Position numbers and translations under genes: made by a program | The notes under the pieces: model-generated | The model's input: only the letters and a program-made list of their open reading frames with translations | What the model was told of the DNA's origin: nothing | The model's database searches: none | Shown here: piece after piece, positions 1 through 6,004 of the stretch | Numbering within the stretch: position 1 is the first letter of the stretch | How the letters are laid out: the number at the start of each line of letters is the position of its first letter | Origin: an uncultured Comamonadaceae bacterium | Lineage (GTDB): Bacteria > Pseudomonadota > Gammaproteobacteria > Burkholderiales > Burkholderiaceae_C | Assembly (NCBI GenBank): GCA_937871735.1 | Contig: CALMOI010000027.1 | Span: 1-10,495 of the forward strand | DNA length: 10,495 nt | Direction: 5' to 3'

Positions 1-973
1 GGTAGGGGTGTACCGCCTTCCAGTGCCGGGCGATGTCGATGCGGCGGCAAATCCACACGCCCTCGCGCTGCTGGATGTAGTCCAAGAACTTTTGCAGCGC
101 CACGATGCGCCCCGGTCGCCCCAGCAAGCGGCAGTGCATACCCACGCTCAGCATCTTGGGCTGGTTCAGGCCGCTGGGGTCGCCTTCGGCGTACAGCGCG
201 TCGAAGCTGTCGCGCAGGTAGGTGTAAAAGTCCTCGCCCTGGCTGAAGCCCTGTGGCAGCGCAAAGCGCATGTCGTTGGTGTCCAAGGTGTAGGGCACCA
301 CCAGATGCGGGGCGATGCTGCCGTCGCTTTTGCGTACCTTCATCCAAAAGGGTAGGTCGTCGCCGTAGTAGTCGCTGTCGTATTCAAAGCCACCGTGATC
401 GACCACCAAGCGCCGGGTGTTGGGGCTGTCGCGCCCGGTGTACCAGCCTGCGCCGTGCACGGTGCCGGGCGCGCCGTGGCGCTGGCCGGTCAGGCGCTCA
501 ATGATTTCGATCCCGCGCAGCAGGTGTTCGCGTTCTTGCTCGGGGCTCATGGTCTGGTAGTGGATCCAGCGCCAGCCGTGGCAGGCGATTTCGTGGCCCA
601 GCTCGGCAAAAGCCGCCGTCAGTTCCGGGTGGCGTTCCAGCGCCATGCTGACGCCAAACACCGTCAGCGGCAGGCCGCGCCGCTCAAACTCGCGCAGCAA
701 GCGCCACACGCCGGTGCGCGAGCCGTATTCGTAGATGCCCTCCATGCTCAGGTGCCGGTCGGGAAAGCTGGGCGGGTTGGCCATCTCGGACAAAAACTGC
801 TCCGACCCGGCATCGCCGTGCAGCGTGGCGTTTTCGCCGCCTTCTTCGTAGTTGAGCACGAACTGCACCGCGATGCGGGCGTTGCCCGGCCACAGCGGGT
901 GCGGCGGCGTGCGGCCATAGCCGACCAAGTCGCGAGGGTAGGGCAGGGTGGAGTCGTAGATGGCGGGGGGCAT
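1..973 (-). CDS. puuE: Allantoinase, polysaccharide deacetylase type (PuuE), 3' end beyond window
   Basis: Hydrolyses the ring of (S)-allantoin to allantoate in the cytoplasm. The frame is open for 324 codons from the ATG at 973 to the window edge with no stop. I chose this ATG because a GGAG ribosome site (982-985) lies 8 bases before it. Visible landmarks fit the PuuE branch of the NodB/CE4-like fold: MPPAIYDSTLPYPRDLVGYG at residues 1-20, LNYEEGGEN at about 40-48, the stretch GHEIACHGWRWIHYQ at about 126-140, and YYGDDLPFWMKV and VVPYTLDTNDMRF further on. PuuE proteins are usually a little over 300 residues, so only the last few residues are probably missing. It diverges from uraH, the hydrolase two steps earlier in urate breakdown. 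An alternative reading as a chitin or peptidoglycan deacetylase is unlikely given these PuuE-type stretches and the neighbours. I am fairly sure of the family; activity is inferred. Confidence 0.92.
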   Translation of the reverse strand, partial: MPPAIYDSTLPYPRDLVGYGRTPPHPLWPGNARIAVQFVLNYEEGGENATLHGDAGSEQFLSEMANPPSFPDRHLSMEGIYEYGSRTGVWRLLREFERRGLPLTVFGVSMALERHPELTAAFAELGHEIACHGWRWIHYQTMSPEQEREHLLRGIEIIERLTGQRHGAPGTVHGAGWYTGRDSPNTRRLVVDHGGFEYDSDYYGDDLPFWMKVRKSDGSIAPHLVVPYTLDTNDMRFALPQGFSQGEDFYTYLRDSFDALYAEGDPSGLNQPKMLSVGMHCRLLGRPGRIVALQKFLDYIQQREGVWICRRIDIARHWKAVHPY

Positions 974-981
974 GGCAGGCG

Positions 982-985
982 CTCC
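982..985 (-). promoter_or_regulatory. Ribosome binding site of puuE
   Basis: The minus strand reads GGAG here, 8 bases before the ATG at 973. It supports that start codon for puuE. Confidence 0.6.
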
Positions 986-1041
986 GGCGTGAGGGCAAAC
1001 GGGAGATGACGAGGGGCGCAGACCCGGCTGACACACTGGGC

Positions 1042-1057
1042 TGGCACGGGGCCTGCT
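1042..1057 (+). promoter_or_regulatory. Candidate sigma-54 (-24/-12) promoter of uraH
   Basis: The sequence TGGCACG-GGGC-CTGCT matches the RpoN promoter consensus TGGCACG-N4-TTGCW at every defined position except the first base of the -12 element. The invariant GG (1043-1044) and GC (1055-1056) are separated by exactly 10 bases, as RpoN requires. Transcription would start near 1068, giving a leader of about 44 bases before the uraH ATG at 1112. Sigma-54 promoters commonly drive nitrogen-scavenging genes under NtrC, which fits purines as a nitrogen source. I did not recognise a clear NtrC enhancer site upstream, inside the start of puuE. Confidence 0.65.
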
Positions 1058-1072
1058 CTGCAAAATCATACA

Positions 1073-1093
1073 CTTCAGATCATCACCTTCAGA
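1073..1093 (+). repeat. Direct repeat CTTCAGA x2 in the uraH leader
   Basis: CTTCAGA occurs at 1073-1079 and again at 1087-1093, a 14-base period. It lies between the predicted sigma-54 start point and the uraH start codon. It could be a regulator half-site pair or chance; nothing else supports a role. Confidence 0.25.
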
Positions 1094-1111
1094 CCAGAAA
1101 GCGAGTCAGCT

Positions 1112-1492
1112 ATGGGCTTGAGCACCCACGTTTTAGACACCATGCACGGCACCCCGGCGGCGGGCATGAGCGTGGCGCTGTACGTCACGCACGAGGCGCG
1201 CGGCGTGTTTGGCGACTTCGGCCAAATCGCCACCTTGGTGCAGCGTTTCGTGCTGAACGCTGATGGCCGCAACCCCGGCGGCTTGCTCTACGACCACACC
1301 AGCTTGCGGGCAGGCACTTACCGGCTGGTGTTTGACGTGGCGAGCTACTTCAAGTCACGCGGCGTGGTGCTGCCGGAGCCGAACTTCTTGGATCACGTGA
1401 ACTTGGACTTCGGCGTGGCGCATGAAGATCAGCATTACCACGTGCCGCTGTTGGTCAGCCCGTGGAGCTATTCAACCTACCGAGGCTCTTGA
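1112..1492 (+). CDS. uraH: 5-Hydroxyisourate hydrolase (transthyretin-like protein)
   Basis: Hydrolyses 5-hydroxyisourate, the product of urate oxidation by PuuD, to OHCU (2-oxo-4-hydroxy-4-carboxy-5-ureidoimidazoline). The protein has 126 residues, close to the usual 110-130. It begins with the signature LSTHVLDT (residues 3-10, His6), has the conserved Arg in NADGR (Arg53), and ends with HYHVPLLVSPWSYSTYRGS (His110 and the C-terminal tetrapeptide YRGS), which are the active-site elements that separate true HIU hydrolases from transthyretin transport proteins. No signal peptide is visible, so it is probably cytoplasmic. The ATG at 1112 places the N-terminal signature right at the start; the ribosome site is weak (GCGAG, ending about 6 bases upstream). 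It is probably transcribed from the sigma-54-like promoter at 1042-1057. The next step, OHCU decarboxylase, is not in the window. Its 3' end converges on the lipoprotein gene with only 8 bases between. Confidence 0.95.
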   Translation: MGLSTHVLDTMHGTPAAGMSVALYVTHEARGVFGDFGQIATLVQRFVLNADGRNPGGLLYDHTSLRAGTYRLVFDVASYFKSRGVVLPEPNFLDHVNLDFGVAHEDQHYHVPLLVSPWSYSTYRGS

Positions 1493-1500
1493 GCACGCGT

Positions 1501-2079
1501 TCAGTCTTGCCCTTCGGTCAGCGTGTCGAGCTGGAAGTGGCCGCTTTGATCCCACAGCCAGACATCGGTGTAGACCACGCGGCCTATGCGTGCGGGTGCG
1601 GGGTAAGGAGCGGCTTCTTTCACGGTGCGTTCAATCTCAGCCATCACCTCGGGGGCGTGGCTGGGGGCGCGCTTCCAGTGCGTGTTGACGACTTGGCCGC
1701 GACTGTCCACCTCCACATCCAACACGCCCACTGCGTAGAGCAGTGGCGGCATCCGTCCTTTGTAGATGCGTTGGGCGTTGCGGGCGTACAGATGGCTGGC
1801 CGCGTCTTTGCGGTAGTCGCGGGCCGTGGTGGCGCTGGAATAGCCCACCGGGCCAGCGTTGCCGCCGCCCGGCAGAGCCATCGGTGCGCCGGGGCGAAAG
1901 CCTGGCGTTTGCGCTGCCCCCAAGTCAGGCAGACCCGGTGCTGGATCAGGTGCGATGGCTTCAGACGGCGTGCCCAAAGGGGGCTGATTCAGCGGTACAG
2001 CGCTGCAAGCGGCCAGCAGCGATGCCACGCTGGTGACGGACGCAGCCAGCCGGAAGCGGTAAGCGAGCAGTGGGGGCAT
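1501..2079 (-). CDS. Predicted outer-membrane lipoprotein with TonB C-terminal-like domain
   Basis: A 192-residue protein of unknown function. Residues 1-25 form a lipoprotein signal: positive residues (R8, R10), a hydrophobic stretch and the lipobox LLAAC with Cys25. Ser follows at +2, which usually means outer-membrane sorting. Residues about 30-85 are Pro/Gly/Ala-rich and probably disordered. Residues about 90-182 resemble the C-terminal domain of TonB-family proteins: VGVLDVEVDSRGQVVNTHW, a helix (MAEIERTVKEAAPYPAP), then a final strand pair. There is no TonB transmembrane helix with an SHLS-type motif, so it is not a classical energy transducer. The ATG at 2079 was chosen over an ATG at 2136 because a strong AGGAG sits 6 bases upstream (2086-2090) and the lipobox is then at the right distance. 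It interrupts the purine genes on the opposite strand, so its link to purines is unproven. Confidence 0.75.
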   Translation of the reverse strand: MPPLLAYRFRLAASVTSVASLLAACSAVPLNQPPLGTPSEAIAPDPAPGLPDLGAAQTPGFRPGAPMALPGGGNAGPVGYSSATTARDYRKDAASHLYARNAQRIYKGRMPPLLYAVGVLDVEVDSRGQVVNTHWKRAPSHAPEVMAEIERTVKEAAPYPAPARIGRVVYTDVWLWDQSGHFQLDTLTEGQD

Positions 2080-2085
2080 CAAAAT

Positions 2086-2091
2086 CTCCTC
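2086..2091 (-). promoter_or_regulatory. Ribosome binding site of the lipoprotein gene
   Basis: The minus strand reads GAGGAG here, 6 bases before the ATG at 2079. This is the best ribosome site in the window and decides the start in favour of 2079 over the upstream ATG at 2136. Confidence 0.75.
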
Positions 2092-2096
2092 AAGGG

Positions 2097-2107
2097 GCAC
2101 GACGTGC
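2097..2107. promoter_or_regulatory. Short palindrome GCACG-A-CGTGC in the lipoprotein/xdhC gap
   Basis: A perfect 5+1+5 inverted repeat lies near the middle of the 41-base gap between the divergent starts of the lipoprotein gene (2079) and xdhC (2121). Its position suits an operator, but such short GC-rich palindromes are common by chance in this genome composition. Confidence 0.25.
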
Positions 2108-2120
2108 AAGGTAATTCGCG

Positions 2121-2966
2121 GTGACAGCAAGCACATATTTTTTCACACGATTGGCGGCGCAAACCGCAGTGTTGGTCAGCGTCCACAGCGTGCAAGGCTC
2201 AGCCCCGCGCGAGGTTGGCGCTTGGATGGCGGTGTTTTCTGATGCACAAGTGGGCAGCGTGGGCGGCGGTCATTTGGAATGGCAAGCCTGCGCCCATGCG
2301 CGCAACTTGTTGCTGGCGGCGCACCAAGGCGGCGATTTGGCCCCGCCCGCCACCATGCGCTATGCGCTCGGCCCCAGCTTGGGGCAGTGCTGCGGCGGCG
2401 TGGTGCATTTGCGCTTTGAAGTGGTCAGCGCCGCCGACTTGCCCGCGCTGCGCCAGCGCTTGGCCGAAGCGGCTGGCCCGGTCGCGCTGTTTGGTGGCGG
2501 CCATGTTGGCGTGGCGCTGGTGCAGGTGCTGGGCAACTTGCCTTTTGCGGTGCAGTGGGTGGACAGCCGCGACGGCATCTTCCCCGCCGTCGTGCCCGCC
2601 AACGTGCAGTGCGAACACGCCGACTGCGTGGCCGACGCGGTGGCTGATCTGCCCCCCGGCAGCCGCGTGCTCATCATGAGCTTCAGTCATGCCGAAGATT
2701 TCGAGGTGCTGACGGCCTGCCTGACTCGTCAACGCCAGCGCGGCGACTTGCCCTACATCGGCTTGATCGGCAGTCGCAGCAAATGGCAAAGCTTTCAGCA
2801 CCGCTTGATGGCACGCGGCGTGACTGAGGCCGAACTGGCCCACGTCACCTGCCCCATCGGCGTGCCCGGCATCCACGGCAAAGCGCCCGAGGTGATTGCC
2901 GTGGCCGTGGCGGCACAGTTGTTGCAAACGCTAGAACCTGAGGCGGCGGCCCCGGCCACGCCCTAG
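2121..2966 (+). CDS. xdhC: Xanthine dehydrogenase accessory protein XdhC
   Basis: XdhC binds molybdenum cofactor, promotes its sulfuration and inserts it into XdhB; it is needed for active xanthine dehydrogenase but is not a subunit. The 281-residue protein shows both family domains. The N-terminal XdhC/CoxI part has QGSAPREVGAWM (25-36), GSVGGGHLE (45-53) and LGQCCGG (87-93), whose cysteines are conserved in the family. The C-terminal Rossmann part begins VALFGGGHVG (121-130) and ends with IGSRSK (216-221) and CPIGVPGIHGKAPEVIAV (244-261). The start is GTG at 2121: an in-frame stop lies at 2112-2114 and no in-frame ATG fits, and AAGG at 2108-2111 is a plausible ribosome site. The N-terminus is a few residues shorter than usual. 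Its client genes xdhA and xdhB lie about 5 kb away on the other strand. puuD follows after 115 bases. Confidence 0.95.
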   Translation: MTASTYFFTRLAAQTAVLVSVHSVQGSAPREVGAWMAVFSDAQVGSVGGGHLEWQACAHARNLLLAAHQGGDLAPPATMRYALGPSLGQCCGGVVHLRFEVVSAADLPALRQRLAEAAGPVALFGGGHVGVALVQVLGNLPFAVQWVDSRDGIFPAVVPANVQCEHADCVADAVADLPPGSRVLIMSFSHAEDFEVLTACLTRQRQRGDLPYIGLIGSRSKWQSFQHRLMARGVTEAELAHVTCPIGVPGIHGKAPEVIAVAVAAQLLQTLEPEAAAPATP

Positions 2967-3039
2967 CCCTGCCGCCTACACTCGGCAGTTCATGACGACA
3001 CGGTCGCAGCGGTGCCGCAAAGTGCGCGACCCTAACCCA

Positions 3040-3066
3040 TGCTTACAGCGCCCGCAGTGGTAAGCA
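3040..3066. promoter_or_regulatory. Inverted repeat TGCTTAC-N13-GTAAGCA before puuD
   Basis: Perfect 7-base arms at 3040-3046 and 3060-3066 flank a 13-base spacer, ending 4 bases before the puuD ribosome site GGAG (3071-3074). The geometry (arm centres 20 bases apart, about two DNA turns) suits a dimeric regulator. As RNA it would form a modest hairpin just before the ribosome site. I do not recognise the motif as belonging to a known family. Confidence 0.4.
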
Positions 3067-3081
3067 GCTCGGAGTGACCCT

Positions 3082-4296
3082 ATGGAAGCCTATTTGCTCG
3101 ACTGGGCCAACCTGCTGCTGCGCTGGCTGCACGTCATCGTCGCCATCGCCTGGATTGGCTCCTCGTTTTACTTTGTCTTTTTAGACAACAACCTGCTCAA
3201 ACCCACAGACCCCGAGTTGCAGAAAAAAGGCGTCGATGGCGCGATGTGGGCTGTCCACGGCGGTGGCTTCTACCACCCGCAAAAGTATTTGGTCTCGCCG
3301 CCCAAGATCGATTCCGAACTGCACTGGTTCTACTGGGAAAGCTATTCGACCTGGCTTTCGGGCTTTGCGCTGTTCAGCGTGCTCTATTTATGGAACGCGG
3401 ACACCTTTTTGGTCGATAAAAACCTGCACGACTGGTCGCCGATGGCTGCCGGTTTTACGGCGGTAGGTTTTCTGGTGGCGTTTTGGTTCATCTACGACGG
3501 CATTTGCCGCTGGGCGGGCGTTGGCCCCAAAGCGCGGGCGGGCGATGGCGTGATTGGCGCGCTGGTGCTGCTGGTGCTGGCCGTGGCCTGCTGGGGCGCG
3601 TGCCAGCTCTTTCCGGGGCGGGCGGCGTTTTTGCTGATCGGCGCGATGCTGGCCAGCACCATGACCGCCAACGTGGCGCACTGGATCATCCCCGGCCAGC
3701 GCACCGTGGTGGCCGACATGCAGGCGGGCAAAACCCCCGACCCCATCTACGGCCAGCGCGGCAAGCAGCGCAGCGTGCACAACACCTACTTCACCCTGCC
3801 GGTGCTGTTTGCCATGCTCAGCAACCACTACGGCTTTTTGTACAGCAGCGCCTACAACTGGGTGATCTTGCTGGCGATGATGTTGTCCGGCGCGGCCATC
3901 CGCCAGTTCTTTGTGCAGCGCCACGGCTGGCGGCATGGCCGCGCGCCGCATCCCTGGCCTTGGGCGGCGGGCGGCGTGGTGGTCTTGCTGGCAGTCATCG
4001 TCGGCGTGAAGGCCGTGCAACCCGCCGCGCCCGTCAGCGTCGCCCCCAGCGCCCCGCCCAGCTTCGCCCAAGTCCAAGCCGTGCTGAACCAGCGTTGCCT
4101 GACCTGCCACGGCCCGCAAGTGCAGATGAAGAGCCTGCGCTTTGACGACCCCGCCACCGTGCTGGCCAACGCCCAAAACATCCACCAGCAAGTCGCCGTG
4201 CTGCGCCTGATGCCGATGAACAACGCCACCGGCATCACCGATGCGGAGCGCGCATTGATCGGCGCGTGGGTCAAGGCCGGGGCCAAAACCGACTGA
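3082..4296 (+). CDS. puuD: Urate hydroxylase PuuD, membrane protein with C-terminal cytochrome c domain
   Basis: Oxidises urate to 5-hydroxyisourate in the inner membrane. Unlike soluble uricase, this family passes electrons to a covalently bound heme and the respiratory chain rather than making hydrogen peroxide. The 404-residue protein has about eight hydrophobic segments (roughly 12-34, 90-105, 123-142, 157-175, 181-198, 235-253, 258-275, 294-312). Family stretches in the catalytic part include WIGSSFYFVFLDNNL (24-38), FYHPQKYLVSPPKI (63-76) and WFYWESYSTW (82-91). After a Pro/Ala linker (313-327) comes a cytochrome c domain with the heme motif C339-L-T-C342-H343 and a likely axial Met in LMPMNN (377 or 379). 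The ATG at 3082 follows GGAG by 7 bases. It sits 115 bases after xdhC, possibly in the same transcript, and upstream of a probable terminator. Its product feeds UraH. Confidence 0.95.
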   Translation: MEAYLLDWANLLLRWLHVIVAIAWIGSSFYFVFLDNNLLKPTDPELQKKGVDGAMWAVHGGGFYHPQKYLVSPPKIDSELHWFYWESYSTWLSGFALFSVLYLWNADTFLVDKNLHDWSPMAAGFTAVGFLVAFWFIYDGICRWAGVGPKARAGDGVIGALVLLVLAVACWGACQLFPGRAAFLLIGAMLASTMTANVAHWIIPGQRTVVADMQAGKTPDPIYGQRGKQRSVHNTYFTLPVLFAMLSNHYGFLYSSAYNWVILLAMMLSGAAIRQFFVQRHGWRHGRAPHPWPWAAGGVVVLLAVIVGVKAVQPAAPVSVAPSAPPSFAQVQAVLNQRCLTCHGPQVQMKSLRFDDPATVLANAQNIHQQVAVLRLMPMNNATGITDAERALIGAWVKAGAKTD

Positions 4297-4308
4297 GCGT
4301 GTGGCCGA

Positions 4309-4339
4309 TGGGGGCTGCGCAAACGCCCCCAAACCTTTC
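4309..4339 (+). terminator. Probable intrinsic terminator after puuD
   Basis: TGGGGGC (4309-4315) and GCCCCCA (4325-4331) form a perfect 7-base GC-rich stem with a 9-base loop, starting 12 bases after the puuD stop. The following CCTTTCT is only a poor U-tract. On the other strand the stem is preceded by few A or T bases, and the deaminase gene ends about 60 bases further on, so it probably serves puuD mainly. Confidence 0.55.
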
Positions 4340-4402
4340 TACGTACCGCCAGCTGTAACACTTTCAGGGCTTTGGGCGGGGGCGTAGACGGTTGGGTGGT
4401 TT

Positions 4403-5845
4403 TTAAATCCCAGCAAGTTGCACCGCCATCCCGTTATGCCGCTCCACCAGCGGCCCCAAGTCCACGGTGGTGAGCTGCCCTTGCTGCACCACAACGCGGC
4501 CTTGGACGATGGTGTAGGCGGCTTGGGGGCTGGCGCAGAACAACAGCGCGCCCACCGGGTCATGCACCGCGCCGCCGGCAAAGCCCAACGTGCGCAGGTC
4601 AAACAGGGCCAGATCGGCGCACATGCCCACGGCCAAGTGGCCGATGTCGGGGCGTCCTAGAACCTCAGCACCGCCTCGGGTGGCGAGTTCCAGGGCGTTG
4701 CGGGCGGTCATTTCGGCGGGGCCGAGGTCGCAGCCGAAGAAGGTGCGGCGGCTGCCGTCGGCGGCGGTGCGGGTTTCGGGCGGCTGCAAGGCGCGGCCTA
4801 CGCGGGCCAACAGCAGGGCTTGCCGCGCTTCGTTGACCATGTGGGCGGCGTCGTTGCTGGCGCTGCCGTCCACGCCCAGGCCCACGGGCACGCCCGCGTC
4901 CAGCATCCGCCGCACCGGGGCGATGCCGCTGGCCAAGCGCATGTTGCTGCACGGGCAGTGGGCTACGCCGGTGCGGCTGGCAGCAAACAGGCTGATGCCT
5001 TCGTCATCCAGCTTGACGCAGTGGGCGTGCCACACGTCCGGCCCGAGCCAGCCCAGGTCTTGCGCGTATTGGGTCGGGGTGCAGCCGAATTTTTCGCGGC
5101 TGTAGGCCAGGTCGTGGTCGTTTTCTGCCAGATGGGTGTGCAGGCGCACGCCTTGCCCGGTGTAGCTGCGCGCCAGTTCTGCCGACACGCGCATCAGGTC
5201 GCGGCTAACCGAGAACGGACTGCACGGTGCCAGGGCGATGTTGACCATCGCGCCGTGCTCGGACTGGTGGTAGTGCTCGATCAGGCGCTGGCTGTCGCGC
5301 AGGATGGCGTCTTCGCGCTCGACCACGGCGTCGGGCGGCAGGCCGCCTTGGCTCTGGCCCACGCTCATGCTGCCGCGTGTGGCGACAAAGCGCATACCGA
5401 TGGCTTGCGCGGCGGCGATGCTGTCGTCCAGCCGCACGCCGTTGGGGTAGATGTAGAGGTGATCCGAGCTGGTGGTGCAGCCGGACATCAGCAGCTCGGC
5501 CATCGCCACTTGGGTGCTGGTGTAGACCATGTCGGGCGTGAGCCCGGCCCAGATCGGGTACAGCCCGCGCAGCCAGCCGAACAGCTCGGCATCTTGCGTC
5601 TGCGGGATGGCCCGCGTCAGGCTCTGGTACATGTGGTGGTGCGTGTTGACGAGGCCGGGCGTGACGAGGTGGCCGCGCGCGTCGATCACCTCGTCGGCGG
5701 TGGCGGCATGGTGGGCCAATTCTTCAGCCGCAGCGATGGCGATGATGCGGTGGCCTTCGATGTAGATGCTGGCGTTGCGCAGCTCGCGGCGGGTGTCGTC
5801 CAGCGTGGCGATGCACAGTGCGTTGCAGATCAATAAGGTGGTCAT
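4403..5845 (-). CDS. 8-oxoguanine deaminase (amidohydrolase superfamily)
   Basis: Probably deaminates 8-oxoguanine to urate and ammonia in the cytoplasm, supplying PuuD with urate. The 480-residue protein has the metal-dependent amidohydrolase layout: PGLVNTHHHMYQSLTRA near 63-79 (HxH = His69, His71), HTHLAEND at 236-243 (His238 as ligand, Glu241 as catalytic acid/base), WHAHC at 272-276, and VGLGVDGSASND at 321-332 with the metal ligand Asp326. The stretch ELFGWLRGLYPIWAGLTPDM and SGCTTSSDHLYIYPNG are typical of the 8-oxoguanine deaminase branch, which is related to AtzB-type hydroxyatrazine hydrolases. Substrate is therefore inferred from family and neighbours; guanine or another oxidised purine is possible. 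I chose the ATG at 5845 over a TTG at 5863; neither has a clear ribosome site. It diverges from a Crp/Fnr-type regulator across a region with an FNR-type box. Confidence 0.85.
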   Translation of the reverse strand: MTTLLICNALCIATLDDTRRELRNASIYIEGHRIIAIAAAEELAHHAATADEVIDARGHLVTPGLVNTHHHMYQSLTRAIPQTQDAELFGWLRGLYPIWAGLTPDMVYTSTQVAMAELLMSGCTTSSDHLYIYPNGVRLDDSIAAAQAIGMRFVATRGSMSVGQSQGGLPPDAVVEREDAILRDSQRLIEHYHQSEHGAMVNIALAPCSPFSVSRDLMRVSAELARSYTGQGVRLHTHLAENDHDLAYSREKFGCTPTQYAQDLGWLGPDVWHAHCVKLDDEGISLFAASRTGVAHCPCSNMRLASGIAPVRRMLDAGVPVGLGVDGSASNDAAHMVNEARQALLLARVGRALQPPETRTAADGSRRTFFGCDLGPAEMTARNALELATRGGAEVLGRPDIGHLAVGMCADLALFDLRTLGFAGGAVHDPVGALLFCASPQAAYTIVQGRVVVQQGQLTTVDLGPLVERHNGMAVQLAGI

Positions 5846-5925
5846 GGCGTGAATACAAAACAAGATGACAGGGAGCGGGTGCTGGCTGCGGTGCAGGAAA
5901 TATGCCGTTTTTCTAGGACAACCAT

Positions 5926-5954
5926 GACATAAGTGGTATGACCAACTGTCTCAA
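5926..5954 (-). promoter_or_regulatory. Weak candidate promoter of the deaminase gene
   Basis: The minus strand offers TTGAGA (5949-5954) and TATGTC (5926-5931) with 17 bases between. The -10 element matches the sigma-70 consensus only in its first three bases, as expected of a promoter that needs an activator. The FNR-type box at 5957-5970 would be centred about 42-45 bases upstream of the implied start point, close to the usual class II activator position of -41.5. Confidence 0.35.
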
Positions 5955-5956
5955 TT

Positions 5957-5970
5957 TTGATTTCAGTCAA
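5957..5970. promoter_or_regulatory. FNR/DNR-type box TTGAT-TTCA-GTCAA
   Basis: The 14-base site fits the FNR-family consensus TTGAT-N4-ATCAA with one substitution (GTCAA for ATCAA), a variant also seen in Anr/Dnr-type sites. It lies in the 159-base region between the divergent deaminase and regulator genes, centred at 5963.5. The adjacent regulator carries the ExxSR recognition-helix signature that in FNR contacts TTGAT, so this is probably its own binding site. It may activate the deaminase, regulate the regulator itself, or both. Confidence 0.6.
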
Positions 5971-6004
5971 GGTGGGTTCTGGGGGCGTAGCGCACAGTTG
6001 CCGC

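Noticed and set aside
395..1009. A 204-codon open frame on the plus strand
   Set aside because: Antisense of puuE; the minus-strand allantoinase motifs run continuously through it.
2969..2988. Hairpin CTGCCG-N8-CGGCAG just after xdhC as a terminator
   Set aside because: The stem is only 6 bases and only two T follow, so it is unlikely to stop transcription; xdhC and puuD may still be co-transcribed.
3388..4332. A 314-codon open frame on the minus strand
   Set aside because: Antisense of puuD; His/Gln/Arg-rich with no domain.
4820..5836. A 338-codon open frame on the plus strand
   Set aside because: Antisense of the 8-oxoguanine deaminase gene, whose motifs are intact; no family resemblance on the plus strand.
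5924..5942. Two ATGAC copies 14 bases apart in the deaminase/regulator region as a second operator
   Set aside because: Only five bases repeat and they overlap the candidate -10 element; too short to claim.
5957..6004. TTG start at 5957 for the regulator
   Set aside because: It would lie inside the FNR-type box and adds 16 residues with no family resemblance; ATG at 6005 or 6008 fits better.
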